A stretch of DNA of 64,000 nt from an uncultured Muribaculaceae bacterium (GTDB lineage: Bacteria; Bacteroidota; Bacteroidia; Bacteroidales; Muribaculaceae): positions 110,222 to 174,221 of the forward strand of contig CAJUAF010000004.1 in assembly GCA_910584365.1 (NCBI GenBank), read 5' to 3'. The notes beneath the pieces were generated by a model that ran no database searches, was not told the DNA's origin, and saw nothing but the letters and a program-made list of their open reading frames with translations. Of the stretch, positions 52,331 to 61,873 are shown piece by piece. Made by a program: the position numbers and the translations under genes. The number at the start of each line of letters is the position of its first letter. The first letter of the stretch is position 1.

Positions 52331-53125
52331 ATGAATCCTGAAGAAAGCCATGACCGGAAGCCGTACCGCCTGGGGGTTGCCCTCAGCGGAGGAGGCGCCC
52401 GCGGTTTCGCCCATATCGGCGCCCTGACCGCCATCGAGGAAGCGGGTCTCAGACCCGACATTATCGCCGGAGTATCGGCCGGCTCTGTGGCGGCGGTGAT
52501 GTATGCGGCCGGTATCCCCATGAAAGAGATTGTCCCTCTGTTCTCCAAGGCTAAATTCACCGATTTCTGCAAACTGTCGATCCCCGAGGGAGAAGGGTTG
52601 TTCAACCTTTCCAAATTTAAGAAATTCATGGTAAGGATCACAGCTACCGAGCGGATCGAGGACCTGAAGATTCCCACCTATATCGGAGTGACGGACTTCG
52701 ACCGCGGAGTCCCCGCCGAATTCCATGAAGGCCCGCTGGGCGACATAGTGACCGCCTCCTGTTCGATTCCTATTGTGTTCCGCCCCGTCAGGGTAAACGG
52801 CACAAACTACGTGGACGGGGGCGTCCTGCGCAACCTGCCCGCATGGACCATCCGCGACAAATGCGAGAAACTTATCGGCATCAATGTCTCCCCGCTGACC
52901 AACTACCGCTACCGCCATACGATTTTCGACGTAGCCATGCGTACCTACAACCTTATGGCGAAATCCAATCAGGAGGGGGACATGAAACTCTGCGATCTGG
53001 TAATAAAAACACCTGAACTGGCAAAATATCAAGTCTTTAACCTGAAGGACATCAAGAAAGTCTACCTCAGCGGCTACGCCGCGGCCCACCGTGCCATCAA
53101 GGAATGGCTCGCCGCCGGGTCCTGA
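52331..53125 (+). CDS. Patatin-like phospholipase
   Basis: This 264-aa lipid acyl hydrolase has the oxyanion loop SGGGARG (19-25), the nucleophile in GVSAGS (Ser49) and the catalytic Asp in DGG (162-164). It resembles the RssA/YchK branch of cytoplasmic patatin proteins. There is no signal peptide. The gene precedes a GH13 amylase by 70 nt; no functional link is obvious. Confidence 0.9.
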   Translation: MNPEESHDRKPYRLGVALSGGGARGFAHIGALTAIEEAGLRPDIIAGVSAGSVAAVMYAAGIPMKEIVPLFSKAKFTDFCKLSIPEGEGLFNLSKFKKFMVRITATERIEDLKIPTYIGVTDFDRGVPAEFHEGPLGDIVTASCSIPIVFRPVRVNGTNYVDGGVLRNLPAWTIRDKCEKLIGINVSPLTNYRYRHTIFDVAMRTYNLMAKSNQEGDMKLCDLVIKTPELAKYQVFNLKDIKKVYLSGYAAAHRAIKEWLAAGS

Positions 53126-53195
53126 AATCCGGGTCTTTTCTGCGCCTGTCCTGCGGCCCGGGCGTGTCCCGGACCTTCCTACAATCAAGAATCCC

Positions 53196-54944
53196 ATGAC
53201 GAAAGAAACCGCCAAACAGAAAACCGTTATTCCTCCGGTAGCCAAACCTGTGATATATCAGATGCTTCCGCGTCTGTTCGGAAACACGAATCCCGATTGT
53301 ATCCCGGACGGCGACATTACCGAAAACGGATGCGGAAAGCTCAACGACATAACTCCGCGCGTGCTGAAATCCATCCGTAACCTGGGGATAACCCATGTAT
53401 GGTACACGGGCGTAATCGAACACGCCCACGCCACGGATTATTCAGCTTTCGGAATCACCCCCGACAATCCCTGCGTGGTTAAAGGGAAAGCCGGGTCGCC
53501 GTATGCCATCAGCGACTATTACGATATTGATCCCGACATCGCCGTCAGCGTCCCCGACAGAATGAAGGAGTTCGAACAGCTGGTGGAGCGCACCCACAAA
53601 GCGGGGATGAAAGTACTCATCGACTTCGTGCCTAACCACGTGGCCCGGCGCTATCACTCGGACGCGGCACCCGCCGGTATCGAGGATTTCGGACAGGGAG
53701 ACAACTCGACGTATTTCTTCTCGCCGCAGAATAACTTCTACTATATTCCCCGTCAGCTCTTTCAGCCGCAGTTCCCCATCGGAGACTACACGGAGTTTCC
53801 GGCCAAAGCCTCGGGCAACGACTGCTTCAACGCCTTCCCCTCGCACAACGACTGGTATGAAACTGTCAAACTGAACTACGGAGTGGACTACGGCGACGGC
53901 TCGCGCCATTTCGACCCCGTCCCCTCCACCTGGTTCAAGATGCTGCACATCCTCCGCTACTGGGCGTCGAAAGGGATTGACGGATTCCGGTGCGACATGG
54001 TCTTCATGGTGCCGCTGGAGTTCTGGGAATGGGCCATCCCGCAGGTAAAACAGCATTATCCCGACCTGCTTTTCATCGCCGAAATTTACGACGTCAGCCA
54101 GTACCGCGATTTCCTGGAACGGGGCCATTTCGATTATCTCTACGACAAGGTTAACCTCTACGATACACTGCGGGCCGTACAGTGTTACCATCATTCCGCA
54201 GCCACAATCACCGACTGCTGGCAGCGCATCGACGGCATCGGGGGACGGATGCTCAACTTCCTGGAGAATCATGACGAACAGCGCTTCGCCTCGGAACAAT
54301 ACTCCGGAGACGCCACCAAAGTACTTCCCTCGCTGGTCGTAAGCTCCATGATCTCGACCGCGCCGTTCATGATTTACGCCGGCCAGGAGACCGGAGAGAA
54401 AGCCGAGGATGCCGAAGGATTTTCGGGACGTGACGGCCGCACCACGATTTTCGACTACTGGTCGGTCCCCTCGCTGCGCCGATGGCTCAACAACGGCAAA
54501 GCCGACGGCGGACAGCTGTCGCAGGTGGAAAGCGACCTGAGGGCCGTCTACGCCCATATTCTCCGTCTTCTCAATTCCGAGAAAGCCATCAGCGAGGGCG
54601 AATTCTTCGATCTGATGTATGTGAACTTCTCCAATCCTTCTTTCTCCCCCCACCGCAACTACGCTTTCCTGCGCCGATGCGGCGACGAAGTGATTCTCAT
54701 CGCCGTAAACTTCTCCGACGAAGGGCGCGAACTGGAAATCAATATCCCCCCGTTGGCGCTGGGAATGTACGGAATCCGCCAGGGTCTGAAGAGAGGGAAA
54801 GAACTCATATCGGAGCGCGAGGCCGATGTCACCGTAAGCTCCGAAACTCCGTTCCGGACCCATATCGCACCCTGGGGCGCGGTGGCCTGGAAATTCTCCA
54901 CCTCCCGCAACCGCCGCAAAAATATTTGCCAGTCCGCGGAATAA
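53196..54944 (+). CDS. Cytoplasmic alpha-amylase family (GH13) enzyme
   Basis: This 582-aa protein has the GH13 barrel with all conserved regions: FVPNHVARRYHSD (region I), DGFRCDMVFMVP with nucleophile Asp267, LFIAEIYD with acid/base Glu296, and FLENHDEQRF with Asp360. A C-terminal beta domain of about 80 residues follows. No signal peptide, so it probably acts on internal glucans or maltooligosaccharides. I start at ATG 53196 rather than 35 codons upstream because the extension overlaps the patatin gene and lacks conservation-like sequence. Confidence 0.9.
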   Translation: MTKETAKQKTVIPPVAKPVIYQMLPRLFGNTNPDCIPDGDITENGCGKLNDITPRVLKSIRNLGITHVWYTGVIEHAHATDYSAFGITPDNPCVVKGKAGSPYAISDYYDIDPDIAVSVPDRMKEFEQLVERTHKAGMKVLIDFVPNHVARRYHSDAAPAGIEDFGQGDNSTYFFSPQNNFYYIPRQLFQPQFPIGDYTEFPAKASGNDCFNAFPSHNDWYETVKLNYGVDYGDGSRHFDPVPSTWFKMLHILRYWASKGIDGFRCDMVFMVPLEFWEWAIPQVKQHYPDLLFIAEIYDVSQYRDFLERGHFDYLYDKVNLYDTLRAVQCYHHSAATITDCWQRIDGIGGRMLNFLENHDEQRFASEQYSGDATKVLPSLVVSSMISTAPFMIYAGQETGEKAEDAEGFSGRDGRTTIFDYWSVPSLRRWLNNGKADGGQLSQVESDLRAVYAHILRLLNSEKAISEGEFFDLMYVNFSNPSFSPHRNYAFLRRCGDEVILIAVNFSDEGRELEINIPPLALGMYGIRQGLKRGKELISEREADVTVSSETPFRTHIAPWGAVAWKFSTSRNRRKNICQSAE

Positions 54945-54957
54945 TGCCTAACTTTGC
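54925..54957 (+). promoter_or_regulatory. Promoter of prs (TTTG - 20 nt - TAACTTTGC)
   Basis: TTTG at 54925-54928 and TAACTTTGC at 54949-54957 are spaced by 20 nt, 31 nt before the prs ATG. The promoter overlaps the last codons of the amylase gene. Confidence 0.75.
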
Positions 54958-54988
54958 ATCACCAATTCCAAGCTCATTTTCATATTCT

Positions 54989-55930
54989 ATGAATCCAATG
55001 TTACCGCCTATCAAGGTCTTCGCAGGCGAAAAGTCCCACTACATGGGGGAAGAAATCTGCAAAGACCTGGGAATCGAACTCGGCAAGATGAACATCCTTC
55101 ATTTCGCCGACGGGGAATTTGAAGTTTCCTACGAGGAATCAATCCGCGGATGCGAAGTGTACCTCGTGCAGTCAACTTTCCCCAATTGCGACAACCTTAT
55201 GGAACTGCTGCTGATGATTGACGCCGCCAAGCGTGCCTCCGCCAAGTCAGTCATCGCTGTCATCCCTTATTTCGGATGGGCCCGTCAGGACCGCAAGGAC
55301 AAGCCCCGCGTGTCAATCGCCGCCAAACTTGTCAGCGATCTGCTCGTGGCAGCCGGTGTGGACCGTGTCATCACCATGGACCTTCACGCCGACCAGATTC
55401 AGGGGTTCTTCAACGTGCCGGTAGACCACCTGTACGCCTCGACCGTCTTCCTCCCCTACATCAAGCAGCTCAATCTCCCCGACCTGGTTATCGCCACTCC
55501 CGACGTGGGCGGTGCCAAGCGAGCCAACTCCTACGCCAAATATCTTAACGTGCCCCTGGTGCTGTGCCACAAGCAGCGCGCCAAAGCAAACGTGGTGGCC
55601 ACGATGACCGTCATCGGCGATGTCAAGGACAAGAACGTAATCCTTATCGACGACATGGTCGACACAGCCGGGACCATCACCAAGGCAGCCGACCTGATGC
55701 TCGCTAACGGAGCCAAATCGGTGCGCGCCCTCTGCTCCCACGCCATCATGAGCGATCCCGCCACCGAACGCGTGGAGAAATGCGGCCTTACCGAGATTAT
55801 CTTCTCCAACTCCATCCCCTACAACAAGGAGTCCAAGAAGGCAACTATCCTTTCGGTAGCCAAAATGTTCGCCGACACTATCCGCCGCGTCCACAACAAC
55901 GAATCCATCTCCTCGCAGTACCTTATCTGA
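54989..55930 (+). CDS. prs: Ribose-phosphate pyrophosphokinase
   Basis: This 313-aa enzyme makes PRPP from ribose-5-phosphate and ATP for nucleotides, His and Trp. Conserved sequences: IPYFGWARQDRKDKPR, the binding motif DLHADQIQGFFNVPVDHLYA, and the PRPP loop VILIDDMVDTAGTITKA. I start at ATG 54989 (MNPMLPPIKVFAGEKS), 31 nt after the promoter; an extended reading frame into the amylase is not real. Confidence 0.97.
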   Translation: MNPMLPPIKVFAGEKSHYMGEEICKDLGIELGKMNILHFADGEFEVSYEESIRGCEVYLVQSTFPNCDNLMELLLMIDAAKRASAKSVIAVIPYFGWARQDRKDKPRVSIAAKLVSDLLVAAGVDRVITMDLHADQIQGFFNVPVDHLYASTVFLPYIKQLNLPDLVIATPDVGGAKRANSYAKYLNVPLVLCHKQRAKANVVATMTVIGDVKDKNVILIDDMVDTAGTITKAADLMLANGAKSVRALCSHAIMSDPATERVEKCGLTEIIFSNSIPYNKESKKATILSVAKMFADTIRRVHNNESISSQYLI

Positions 55931-55937
55931 TTTTATT

Positions 55938-57920
55938 TTGACCTCTCCATACGGTAAAACAGCGCTTATGCTCATGGCCGCTTTCGTGGCGGTCATGGGC
56001 TTCGCTTTCCCGGCGGCAGCCAAAATGCCTGTGCTGGAACCTTCCTACGCGTGGAAACTTCTTCCTCCGCTCGGACTCCGCGAGCCAGCGACAATCGATA
56101 CGCTGTATACCGACTATTCCCTGCGCTTCGTGCCTCAGACAGTTTCCCCCGCCTACGCCGCTACGGGCAACTACTGTGCCGAAGGGTATAATCTCATCTA
56201 TTTCGACAGGAAACCCATCAGCGATTTCATGTTCGCCGACCCGATTGCCCGTTGGGTTCCCTCGGAAGAAAAGATGAAATTCTACAATACCCGCATCCCG
56301 ATGACCCTGCTGGGTTACAGTTTCGGAGGGGGAAAGGAGAACAGCCAGGATGACCTGTCGGTGGTTTTCTCGGCCAATGCCAACAAGAGGCTGCAGATCG
56401 GAGCGCTGTTCGATTACCTGTACTCCAAGGGTATGTATGCCAACCAGGCGGCCAAAGATTTCACCTGGGGAGCGTCAGGCTCCTATATCGGAGAGCGCTT
56501 CGAGGCCCAGGCATACGGTTACCACTACGCCCTGACCGTACAGGATAACGGAGGAATCACCGATGATCTTTATATCACAGACCCGGCTGTGGTCCAGGGG
56601 GGGCAGAACTCCGTGGAAGCAAAGCAGATTCCAACGAATCTGACGGCTGCCCAGAACCGCGTCACCGGGGGCGAGTTCTATCTCAACAGCCGCTATAAAG
56701 TCGGTTTCTACAAGGAAGAGCAGATAGACGACACCACGACGGTACGCACTCTCGTGCCTGTCACGTCCTTTATCTGGACAATCAAATACCGCGAGGGACG
56801 GCGTCGCTTCAAGAACAACAATGCCGAGCAGAACCGGTCGTTCTGGGACAACACGTATTTCAATCCCGACCTGACGAACGACCAGCAGAAATTCTGGAGC
56901 CTGCGCAATACCCTGGGCATCTCTTTGCTCGAAGGTTTCAACAAATATGCCAAAGCAGGGCTGTCGGCCTACGTAACCCACGAAATCCGGCGTTACGGCA
57001 TGGACACCCAGGCGATGGAGCCGACCGATACCCCCCTGGAAATCCCGTTGAACCCCTCCCCTGTCACGGATATACGCGACCATGAGAAGCAGAATCTTCT
57101 CTGGGCAGGAGCGCAGCTGACCAAGCAGCAGGGGCGCATCCTCAATTATGACGTAACGGCGGAGATCGGCCTCGTCGGTCCCGCCGCAGGCGAAATCAAG
57201 GTTGACGGAGGAATTACCACACGTATTCCCCTCCTGGGCGATACGGTCAATATATCGGCTGACGGAAAATTCACCAATCTCGCCGCCCCCTGGTTCATGC
57301 AGCATTATCTGTCGAATCATTTCATCTGGAACAACGACTTCTCGAAAACCCGTGCGTTCCGTGCCGGGGGCGAGATTACAATCCCCTGGACATGGACCCG
57401 ACTGTCGGCCGGAGTTGAGAATATCCAGAACGCGCTTTATTTCGACAGCTCGTCGCTTCCACGTCAGCACAGCGGAAGCGTGCAGATTTTTTCGGCCACC
57501 CTGCGCCAGGATTTACACGCCGGATGTTTCCATTGGGAGAACCGAATAACTTATCAGACCTCCTCCAACCAGGATGTGATCCCCCTGCCGCAGCTGGCCG
57601 TCAACTCCAATATGTATGTTACTTTCCGGGTGGCCACTCTCCGCATCCAGTTCGGCCTTGACTGCGACTATTTCACCCGTTACAAACCCGTAACCTATCA
57701 GCCGGCGACCATGCAGTTCATCAATACCGACGGCCCCTGGATCGGTAACTATCCGTTTATGAATCTTTACGTGAACTGTCGCCTCTCGAAGACCCGTTTC
57801 TACCTCATGATGTCTCATGTAAACCAGGGACTCACCGGCGACAACTACTTCTCGATGCCCCATTATCCGATGAATCCCCGTCGCTTCCAACTCGGTTTCT
57901 CGGTTGACTTCGCCAACTGA
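55938..57920 (+). CDS. Putative outer-membrane porin (PF14121-like)
   Basis: This 660-aa exported protein has a signal peptide (TTG start: MTSPYGKTALMLMAAFVAVM, then AFPAAAK) and a long beta-rich body with alternating hydrophobic residues and aromatic girdles (WGASGSYIGERFEAQAYGY). It ends in a phenylalanine-containing C-terminus (FQLGFSVDFAN), as outer-membrane barrels do. It resembles Bacteroidetes putative porins. The alternative ATG at 55968 would leave too little n-region. It follows prs closely, and a membrane-anchored solute-binding-like protein follows. Confidence 0.83.
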   Translation: MTSPYGKTALMLMAAFVAVMGFAFPAAAKMPVLEPSYAWKLLPPLGLREPATIDTLYTDYSLRFVPQTVSPAYAATGNYCAEGYNLIYFDRKPISDFMFADPIARWVPSEEKMKFYNTRIPMTLLGYSFGGGKENSQDDLSVVFSANANKRLQIGALFDYLYSKGMYANQAAKDFTWGASGSYIGERFEAQAYGYHYALTVQDNGGITDDLYITDPAVVQGGQNSVEAKQIPTNLTAAQNRVTGGEFYLNSRYKVGFYKEEQIDDTTTVRTLVPVTSFIWTIKYREGRRRFKNNNAEQNRSFWDNTYFNPDLTNDQQKFWSLRNTLGISLLEGFNKYAKAGLSAYVTHEIRRYGMDTQAMEPTDTPLEIPLNPSPVTDIRDHEKQNLLWAGAQLTKQQGRILNYDVTAEIGLVGPAAGEIKVDGGITTRIPLLGDTVNISADGKFTNLAAPWFMQHYLSNHFIWNNDFSKTRAFRAGGEITIPWTWTRLSAGVENIQNALYFDSSSLPRQHSGSVQIFSATLRQDLHAGCFHWENRITYQTSSNQDVIPLPQLAVNSNMYVTFRVATLRIQFGLDCDYFTRYKPVTYQPATMQFINTDGPWIGNYPFMNLYVNCRLSKTRFYLMMSHVNQGLTGDNYFSMPHYPMNPRRFQLGFSVDFAN

Positions 57921-57976
57921 CGCCATCCTATGAAGCCGGAGCCGGCCGTAAATCCAACATAATTCCTCCCCCTGCC

Positions 57977-58747
57977 ATGCCTTTCCAGAAGTTGCAACCC
58001 CGCCGCGGCTCCATGCTGCTTTATATAGTCCTCCTTGTCGTAGCCCTGGGACTGATGCTTTCGGCGAGGCAGTGTTCCACCAGCCGGATCGGACTTCCCC
58101 CGGACATGACCGCGGGAGGCGATACCCTCAATGTCGCCATCGAAATATCTCCCACAAGCCTCTCCCTGGCCGGAGACACACTCTCAGGAGCATATTACAA
58201 TCTTCTCCGGCAGACCTGCGCAAGTCATAACCTGCCTGTAAGATTCCACCCGTACACACGTCTGGAAGACGCGCTGCAATGGCTCTCGGAAGGCCGGTGC
58301 CGCCTGATTGTGGGGGATCTGCCTGTCACCGCCGAGCTTCGCGATTCCCTGATTTTCCTTAATCCGGTAGGAGTCGACAAGCAGGTGCTGGTACAGCTGC
58401 GCGACAGCTCCGCCGTACAGACACAGTTTGACCTTGGAGGACGCACCGTCCATCTTCCCGCCAGTTCCCCATATATCCAGCGTCTGCGCAATCTATCCCA
58501 TGAAATCGGCGATACCATCTACATTACCGAAGATCCCGAATACTCCTCGGAACAGCTCGTCATCCTCACCGCCCTGGGGGAAATCCCCCTTGCGGTAGTC
58601 AACAGCGAGACAGCCTCCGCCCTCAAATCCCGCTATCCCCGCCTGGACACCTCTGTGGAAATCTCCCTCAACCAGTTTCAGTCCTGGGCCCTTTCTCCCC
58701 GCGATTCCCTCCTCCGCGACTCCCTCAATCTCTGGCTTTCCCGCTGA
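57977..58747 (+). CDS. Membrane-anchored solute-binding-like protein
   Basis: This 256-aa protein has a single N-terminal membrane helix (SMLLYIVLLVVALGLMLSA) and a periplasmic domain like family 3 extracellular solute-binding proteins: LNVAIEISPTSLSL, the fold of two lobes with DALQWLSEGRCRLIVGDLPV, and NPVGVDKQVLVQL. It may bind an amino acid or peptide, or be a sensor or lytic-transglycosylase-like relative such as the N domain of MltF. It starts 56 nt after the porin stop. Confidence 0.8.
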   Translation: MPFQKLQPRRGSMLLYIVLLVVALGLMLSARQCSTSRIGLPPDMTAGGDTLNVAIEISPTSLSLAGDTLSGAYYNLLRQTCASHNLPVRFHPYTRLEDALQWLSEGRCRLIVGDLPVTAELRDSLIFLNPVGVDKQVLVQLRDSSAVQTQFDLGGRTVHLPASSPYIQRLRNLSHEIGDTIYITEDPEYSSEQLVILTALGEIPLAVVNSETASALKSRYPRLDTSVEISLNQFQSWALSPRDSLLRDSLNLWLSR

Positions 58748-58817
58748 CCTCCGGACTTACTCATCTCAACTTTTTTGCTCCTCCAAACATTAAAATATCC
58801 AATATATTAAACTATTA

Positions 58818-58851
58818 TTTGGCCACCACAATAATTTTGTGGTATCTTTGC
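58818..58851 (+). promoter_or_regulatory. Promoter of the 43-aa gene (TTTGG - 20 nt - TATCTTTGC)
   Basis: TTTGG at 58818-58822 and TATCTTTGC at 58843-58851 are spaced by 20 nt, an almost ideal Bacteroidetes promoter, 27 nt before the ATG. Confidence 0.8.
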
Positions 58852-58878
58852 GAACTATCCACTCAACCCATCAACACA

Positions 58879-59010
58879 ATGACAGACTCCAATAAAATAA
58901 CAGACAAAGCTTCTAAGTTGAGAGGATTTTTAAAGGAATATCATCAGCGAAAGAAGTCTCATTTTGAATGGATGCGTAAAAACATCGATAAAATTCCCGT
59001 CGTAAAATGA
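58879..59010 (+). CDS. 43-aa basic protein of unknown function
   Basis: This short frame encodes MTDSNKITDKASKLRGFLKE followed by a Lys/His-rich segment (YHQRKKSHFEWMRKN). It is helical, positively charged and has no membrane segment. Support for it being a gene: a near-ideal promoter 27 nt upstream, an ATG in an AT-rich context unlike neighbouring DNA, and a terminator 60 nt downstream. I know no homologue; it could be a nucleic-acid-binding or antitoxin-type peptide, which is a guess. Confidence 0.6.
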   Translation: MTDSNKITDKASKLRGFLKEYHQRKKSHFEWMRKNIDKIPVVK

Positions 59011-59069
59011 AGCTCTAATAATGTTTCTGATGCAAGATTATCAGACAAACTTTATATTTGAAGATAAAG

Positions 59070-59110
59070 ACAGACTGCCCAAACTTGTTAGACAGTCTGA
59101 GATTTTTTAT
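59070..59110 (+). terminator. Terminator of the 43-aa gene
   Basis: CAGACTG (59071-59077) pairs with CAGTCTG (59093-59099) and is followed by AGATTTTTTATTTT. It lies 60 nt after the stop codon. Confidence 0.8.
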
Positions 59111-59180
59111 TTTCCCGAACAATCCTTCATGGTCCGTTCGTTTCTGAACTCTATTGATCCACAGAAATGACAGCCGCGGG

Positions 59181-61526
59181 TCAGCGAAGGGGTTCGTAGA
59201 CACGCTCGCCGATTTTGGTGGCGAGTTCGGCGCTGAACTGTTGCCACTGACGCTGACGCGCCATAAGGTCAAGAATCGCGTCCAGGTCATAGTCGGGCTG
59301 CTGCTGAAGCTGCTGAATCTGACGGGAAAGTTCCTGGAAATAACAGCGGGCGATGTCATATTTCAGTTCCAGAAGCGCACGGGGAATCAGCTCGTTGAGA
59401 CGATCCTCCTCCGTCTCCACTTTTGTGTTGTTCTTGAAATATATTTTGCTGAGATGATGACGGTCCACCATCAGCTCGGTGGATATGCGGCGAATCGTGT
59501 CATCGGGATGGGACAGAAGATGACGCGAGAAGAAACTTTTGGAAAAGTCGTTGAGCGCCTTCCTATAATTGGCGTCTGCGGTTTCCTGCAGTGAAAGCTC
59601 CCGCTGACGTATGATGTCGAGAGTACCGGCCTCACGGGCGATCCGCTCCAGGCCTGCGGCGATTTCCTCCTTGCGGGCATTTTCAGCCTCGGTTGTGAAA
59701 GCCGCGATGGCGGCGTCCCATTCGGCGTTGCGCAATCGTACGGCTTCCTCATAGACCTGCCGGAGTTCTTCATTCTCGAAAGACAGGTCATCCTGCTCGA
59801 GGTCCTCGGTGATATAGTCAATCACCTTTATGAGACATCCGTGTTCATCCGTTCCGTAATCTTCCCCCAGGTCCAGCATTCCGTAGCGAAGGACAAGCCT
59901 GAGCAGAGAGCGCTCCTGAGGTTCCAGGACCGCTGCCCGGTGGGATTTGACTGTACGATTGAAAAATGAGTTGTCCCCGGACATAGGCTGGACAGAAGCC
60001 GATGTTTCAGCCGGGCCATCGGACGTAACGCCCGCTGGCGGAGCGCTCCCGTCATGTGGATCTACCGGTGGTTCGACGGGAGGGAAATCATCACCCTGCC
60101 CCTGCGGGACCTCCTGGGATTTCGCTGTATTTCCCGGGGTTTCGGGCATATTTTTCAGACTTTCGCGGGCTGCCTGCCGACGCGCCTCTTCGGCGAGTTG
60201 CTCCAGTTGACGGGTTCTTACCACCGCCAGCTGACGGGCCAGGACGGCCTCATCCATCTCAAACCGATTGGCACATTCGCGGATATAAACATTGCGGGTA
60301 ATTTCATCAGGAATTACCGCAATGGAACCCACGATGCTCGTTATGGCTTTCGCACGCGCCACAGGATCATTGGCCGCGTCTTTCAGCAGGATATCCGTCT
60401 TGAATTTGATAAAATCCTCTTCGTGGGCGGCAAGATACGCCTCGACTTCTTCGGCGGTATGACTTTGTGCGAACGAATCGGGGTCCTCCCCGTCAGGAAG
60501 CAGAGTAACCTTTATATTCAGACCTTCGGCGAGCAGAAGATCGATACCGCGCAGCGACGCCTTGATACCTGCGGCATCCGAGTCGTAGATGACCGTCACA
60601 TTCTCCGAAAAGCGGTGTATCAGGCGTATCTGACCTGTCGTAAGCGAAGTTCCCGAAGATGCGACCACGTTCTCCACTCCCCGCTGGCTCATGGAAATGA
60701 CATCCATGTATCCCTCGACAAGAATACACTTGTTCTTGCGGACAATAGCCTGTTTGGCCTGGAAAAGACCGTAAAGTTCGCGGCTTTTTGAATAAATAGT
60801 GCTTTCGGGGGAATTCACATACTTGGACATCTGTTTGTTATTGCCAAGAATACGGCCACCGAAAGCCACCACTTTGCCGGAAATGGTGAATACCGGATAC
60901 ATTACCCTGCCGCGAAAACGGTCGCGCCATTCTCCATGCTCATATCTTTTCGACAGCCCCGTCTCTTCCAGGGATTCGGGAGAATAACCGGCTTTCAACG
61001 CCGCCTGCGCGAGGTCATCGCGCTTCTCAAGTGAAAACCCGAGATGGAATTTCCTGACAGCCTCGTCGTTGATTCCGCGGTGGCGGAAATAAGCCAGTCC
61101 GACGTCCCGTCCCTCGTCCGTTTCAGCCATCCGCTGTTCGAAATGCTTCATAGCGAACTCATTGAGGGCCAGCATAGTCTGGCGCTGGCTCTGCTGTCGG
61201 CGCTCATCCTCGGTCAGTTCATGCTCCTGAATCTGGATATTGTATTTCCGGGCAAGATACCGAAGGGCCTCCCAGTAGGTCATCTGCTCATGCTCCATGA
61301 TGAAGTTGACCGGACTGCCCCCTTTGCCGCAGCTGAAACACTTGCATATATTCTTAGCCGGAGACACCGAGAACGACGGTGTCCGTTCATTATGGAACGG
61401 ACACAGCCCCAGGTAATTGGCTCCGCGGCGCTTAAGGCTCACGAAGTCGCGGACAACCTCCTCGATTTTGGCGCTGTCGATAATTTTCTGTACGGTTTCC
61501 CTGTCGATTACTGTTCGGCCTGACAT
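59181..61526 (-). CDS. dnaG: DNA primase
   Basis: This 781-aa primase makes RNA primers at the fork. The CHC2 zinc finger is CPFHNERTPSFSVSPAKN with CFSCGKGG. The TOPRIM core has ILVEGYMDVISM and VTVIYDSDAAG. It is longer than the usual 600-650 aa: residues about 460-530 form a Pro/Gly/Asp-rich linker (PVDPHDGSAPPAGVTSDG), and the C-terminal helicase-binding region is extended. A promoter lies at 61571-61580. Confidence 0.95.
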   Translation of the reverse strand: MSGRTVIDRETVQKIIDSAKIEEVVRDFVSLKRRGANYLGLCPFHNERTPSFSVSPAKNICKCFSCGKGGSPVNFIMEHEQMTYWEALRYLARKYNIQIQEHELTEDERRQQSQRQTMLALNEFAMKHFEQRMAETDEGRDVGLAYFRHRGINDEAVRKFHLGFSLEKRDDLAQAALKAGYSPESLEETGLSKRYEHGEWRDRFRGRVMYPVFTISGKVVAFGGRILGNNKQMSKYVNSPESTIYSKSRELYGLFQAKQAIVRKNKCILVEGYMDVISMSQRGVENVVASSGTSLTTGQIRLIHRFSENVTVIYDSDAAGIKASLRGIDLLLAEGLNIKVTLLPDGEDPDSFAQSHTAEEVEAYLAAHEEDFIKFKTDILLKDAANDPVARAKAITSIVGSIAVIPDEITRNVYIRECANRFEMDEAVLARQLAVVRTRQLEQLAEEARRQAARESLKNMPETPGNTAKSQEVPQGQGDDFPPVEPPVDPHDGSAPPAGVTSDGPAETSASVQPMSGDNSFFNRTVKSHRAAVLEPQERSLLRLVLRYGMLDLGEDYGTDEHGCLIKVIDYITEDLEQDDLSFENEELRQVYEEAVRLRNAEWDAAIAAFTTEAENARKEEIAAGLERIAREAGTLDIIRQRELSLQETADANYRKALNDFSKSFFSRHLLSHPDDTIRRISTELMVDRHHLSKIYFKNNTKVETEEDRLNELIPRALLELKYDIARCYFQELSRQIQQLQQQPDYDLDAILDLMARQRQWQQFSAELATKIGERVYEPLR

Positions 61527-61570
61527 ATATGCTATTTGATGAAAGCTCTCTCCCGCACGGGCGAAAGACT

Positions 61571-61580
61571 TACAAAGTTA
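61571..61580 (-). promoter_or_regulatory. Promoter -7 box of dnaG (TAACTTTG)
   Basis: TAACTTTG on the minus strand with TTGC about 19-20 nt upstream, 46 nt before the ATG. Confidence 0.6.
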
Positions 61581-61813
61581 CGACATAATTTGCAGCTCTG
61601 CAACACTAATTATATCATAATTAATCAAAGCATATCACGCCACAATAATATAGCAATTATCGCATCATGTCTATTTCTATAATAAATTTGTTATACATTC
61701 ATCTATATTCAATAAATATTACACCCATTTATTAAACAATGTTAAATAACCTGATTTTTAATTTGTAAAATTTGGTATTCTATATAAGTATCTCTAAATT
61801 TGCTACAATAAGT
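61581..61813. other. AT-rich intergenic stretch
   Basis: This stretch is far richer in A and T than the preceding 60 kb. It contains the kinase promoter at 61771-61803 and otherwise no gene or hairpin I can support. It is the start of a compositional shift that continues to about 63.9 kb. Confidence 0.7.
61771..61803 (+). promoter_or_regulatory. Promoter of the kinase locus (TTTGG - 19 nt - TAAATTTGC)
   Basis: TTTGG at 61771-61775 and TAAATTTGC at 61795-61803 are spaced by 19 nt. The first ATG is at 61814, the kinase ATG at 61870. Confidence 0.7.
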
Positions 61814-61873
61814 ATGATCAAACATTTCCTAAAAAAATCTTTGAATTTATCCGAAGAGTCAGTTTCTATATGA
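61814..61873 (+). CDS. 19-codon leader ORF overlapping the kinase start
   Basis: ATG 61814 opens MIKHFLKKSLNLSEESVSI and ends in TGA at 61871-61873, overlapping the kinase ATG as ATGA. It directly follows the promoter. Such an arrangement suggests translational coupling. The peptide has no recognised family and may matter only as a translated leader. Confidence 0.45.
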   Translation: MIKHFLKKSLNLSEESVSI

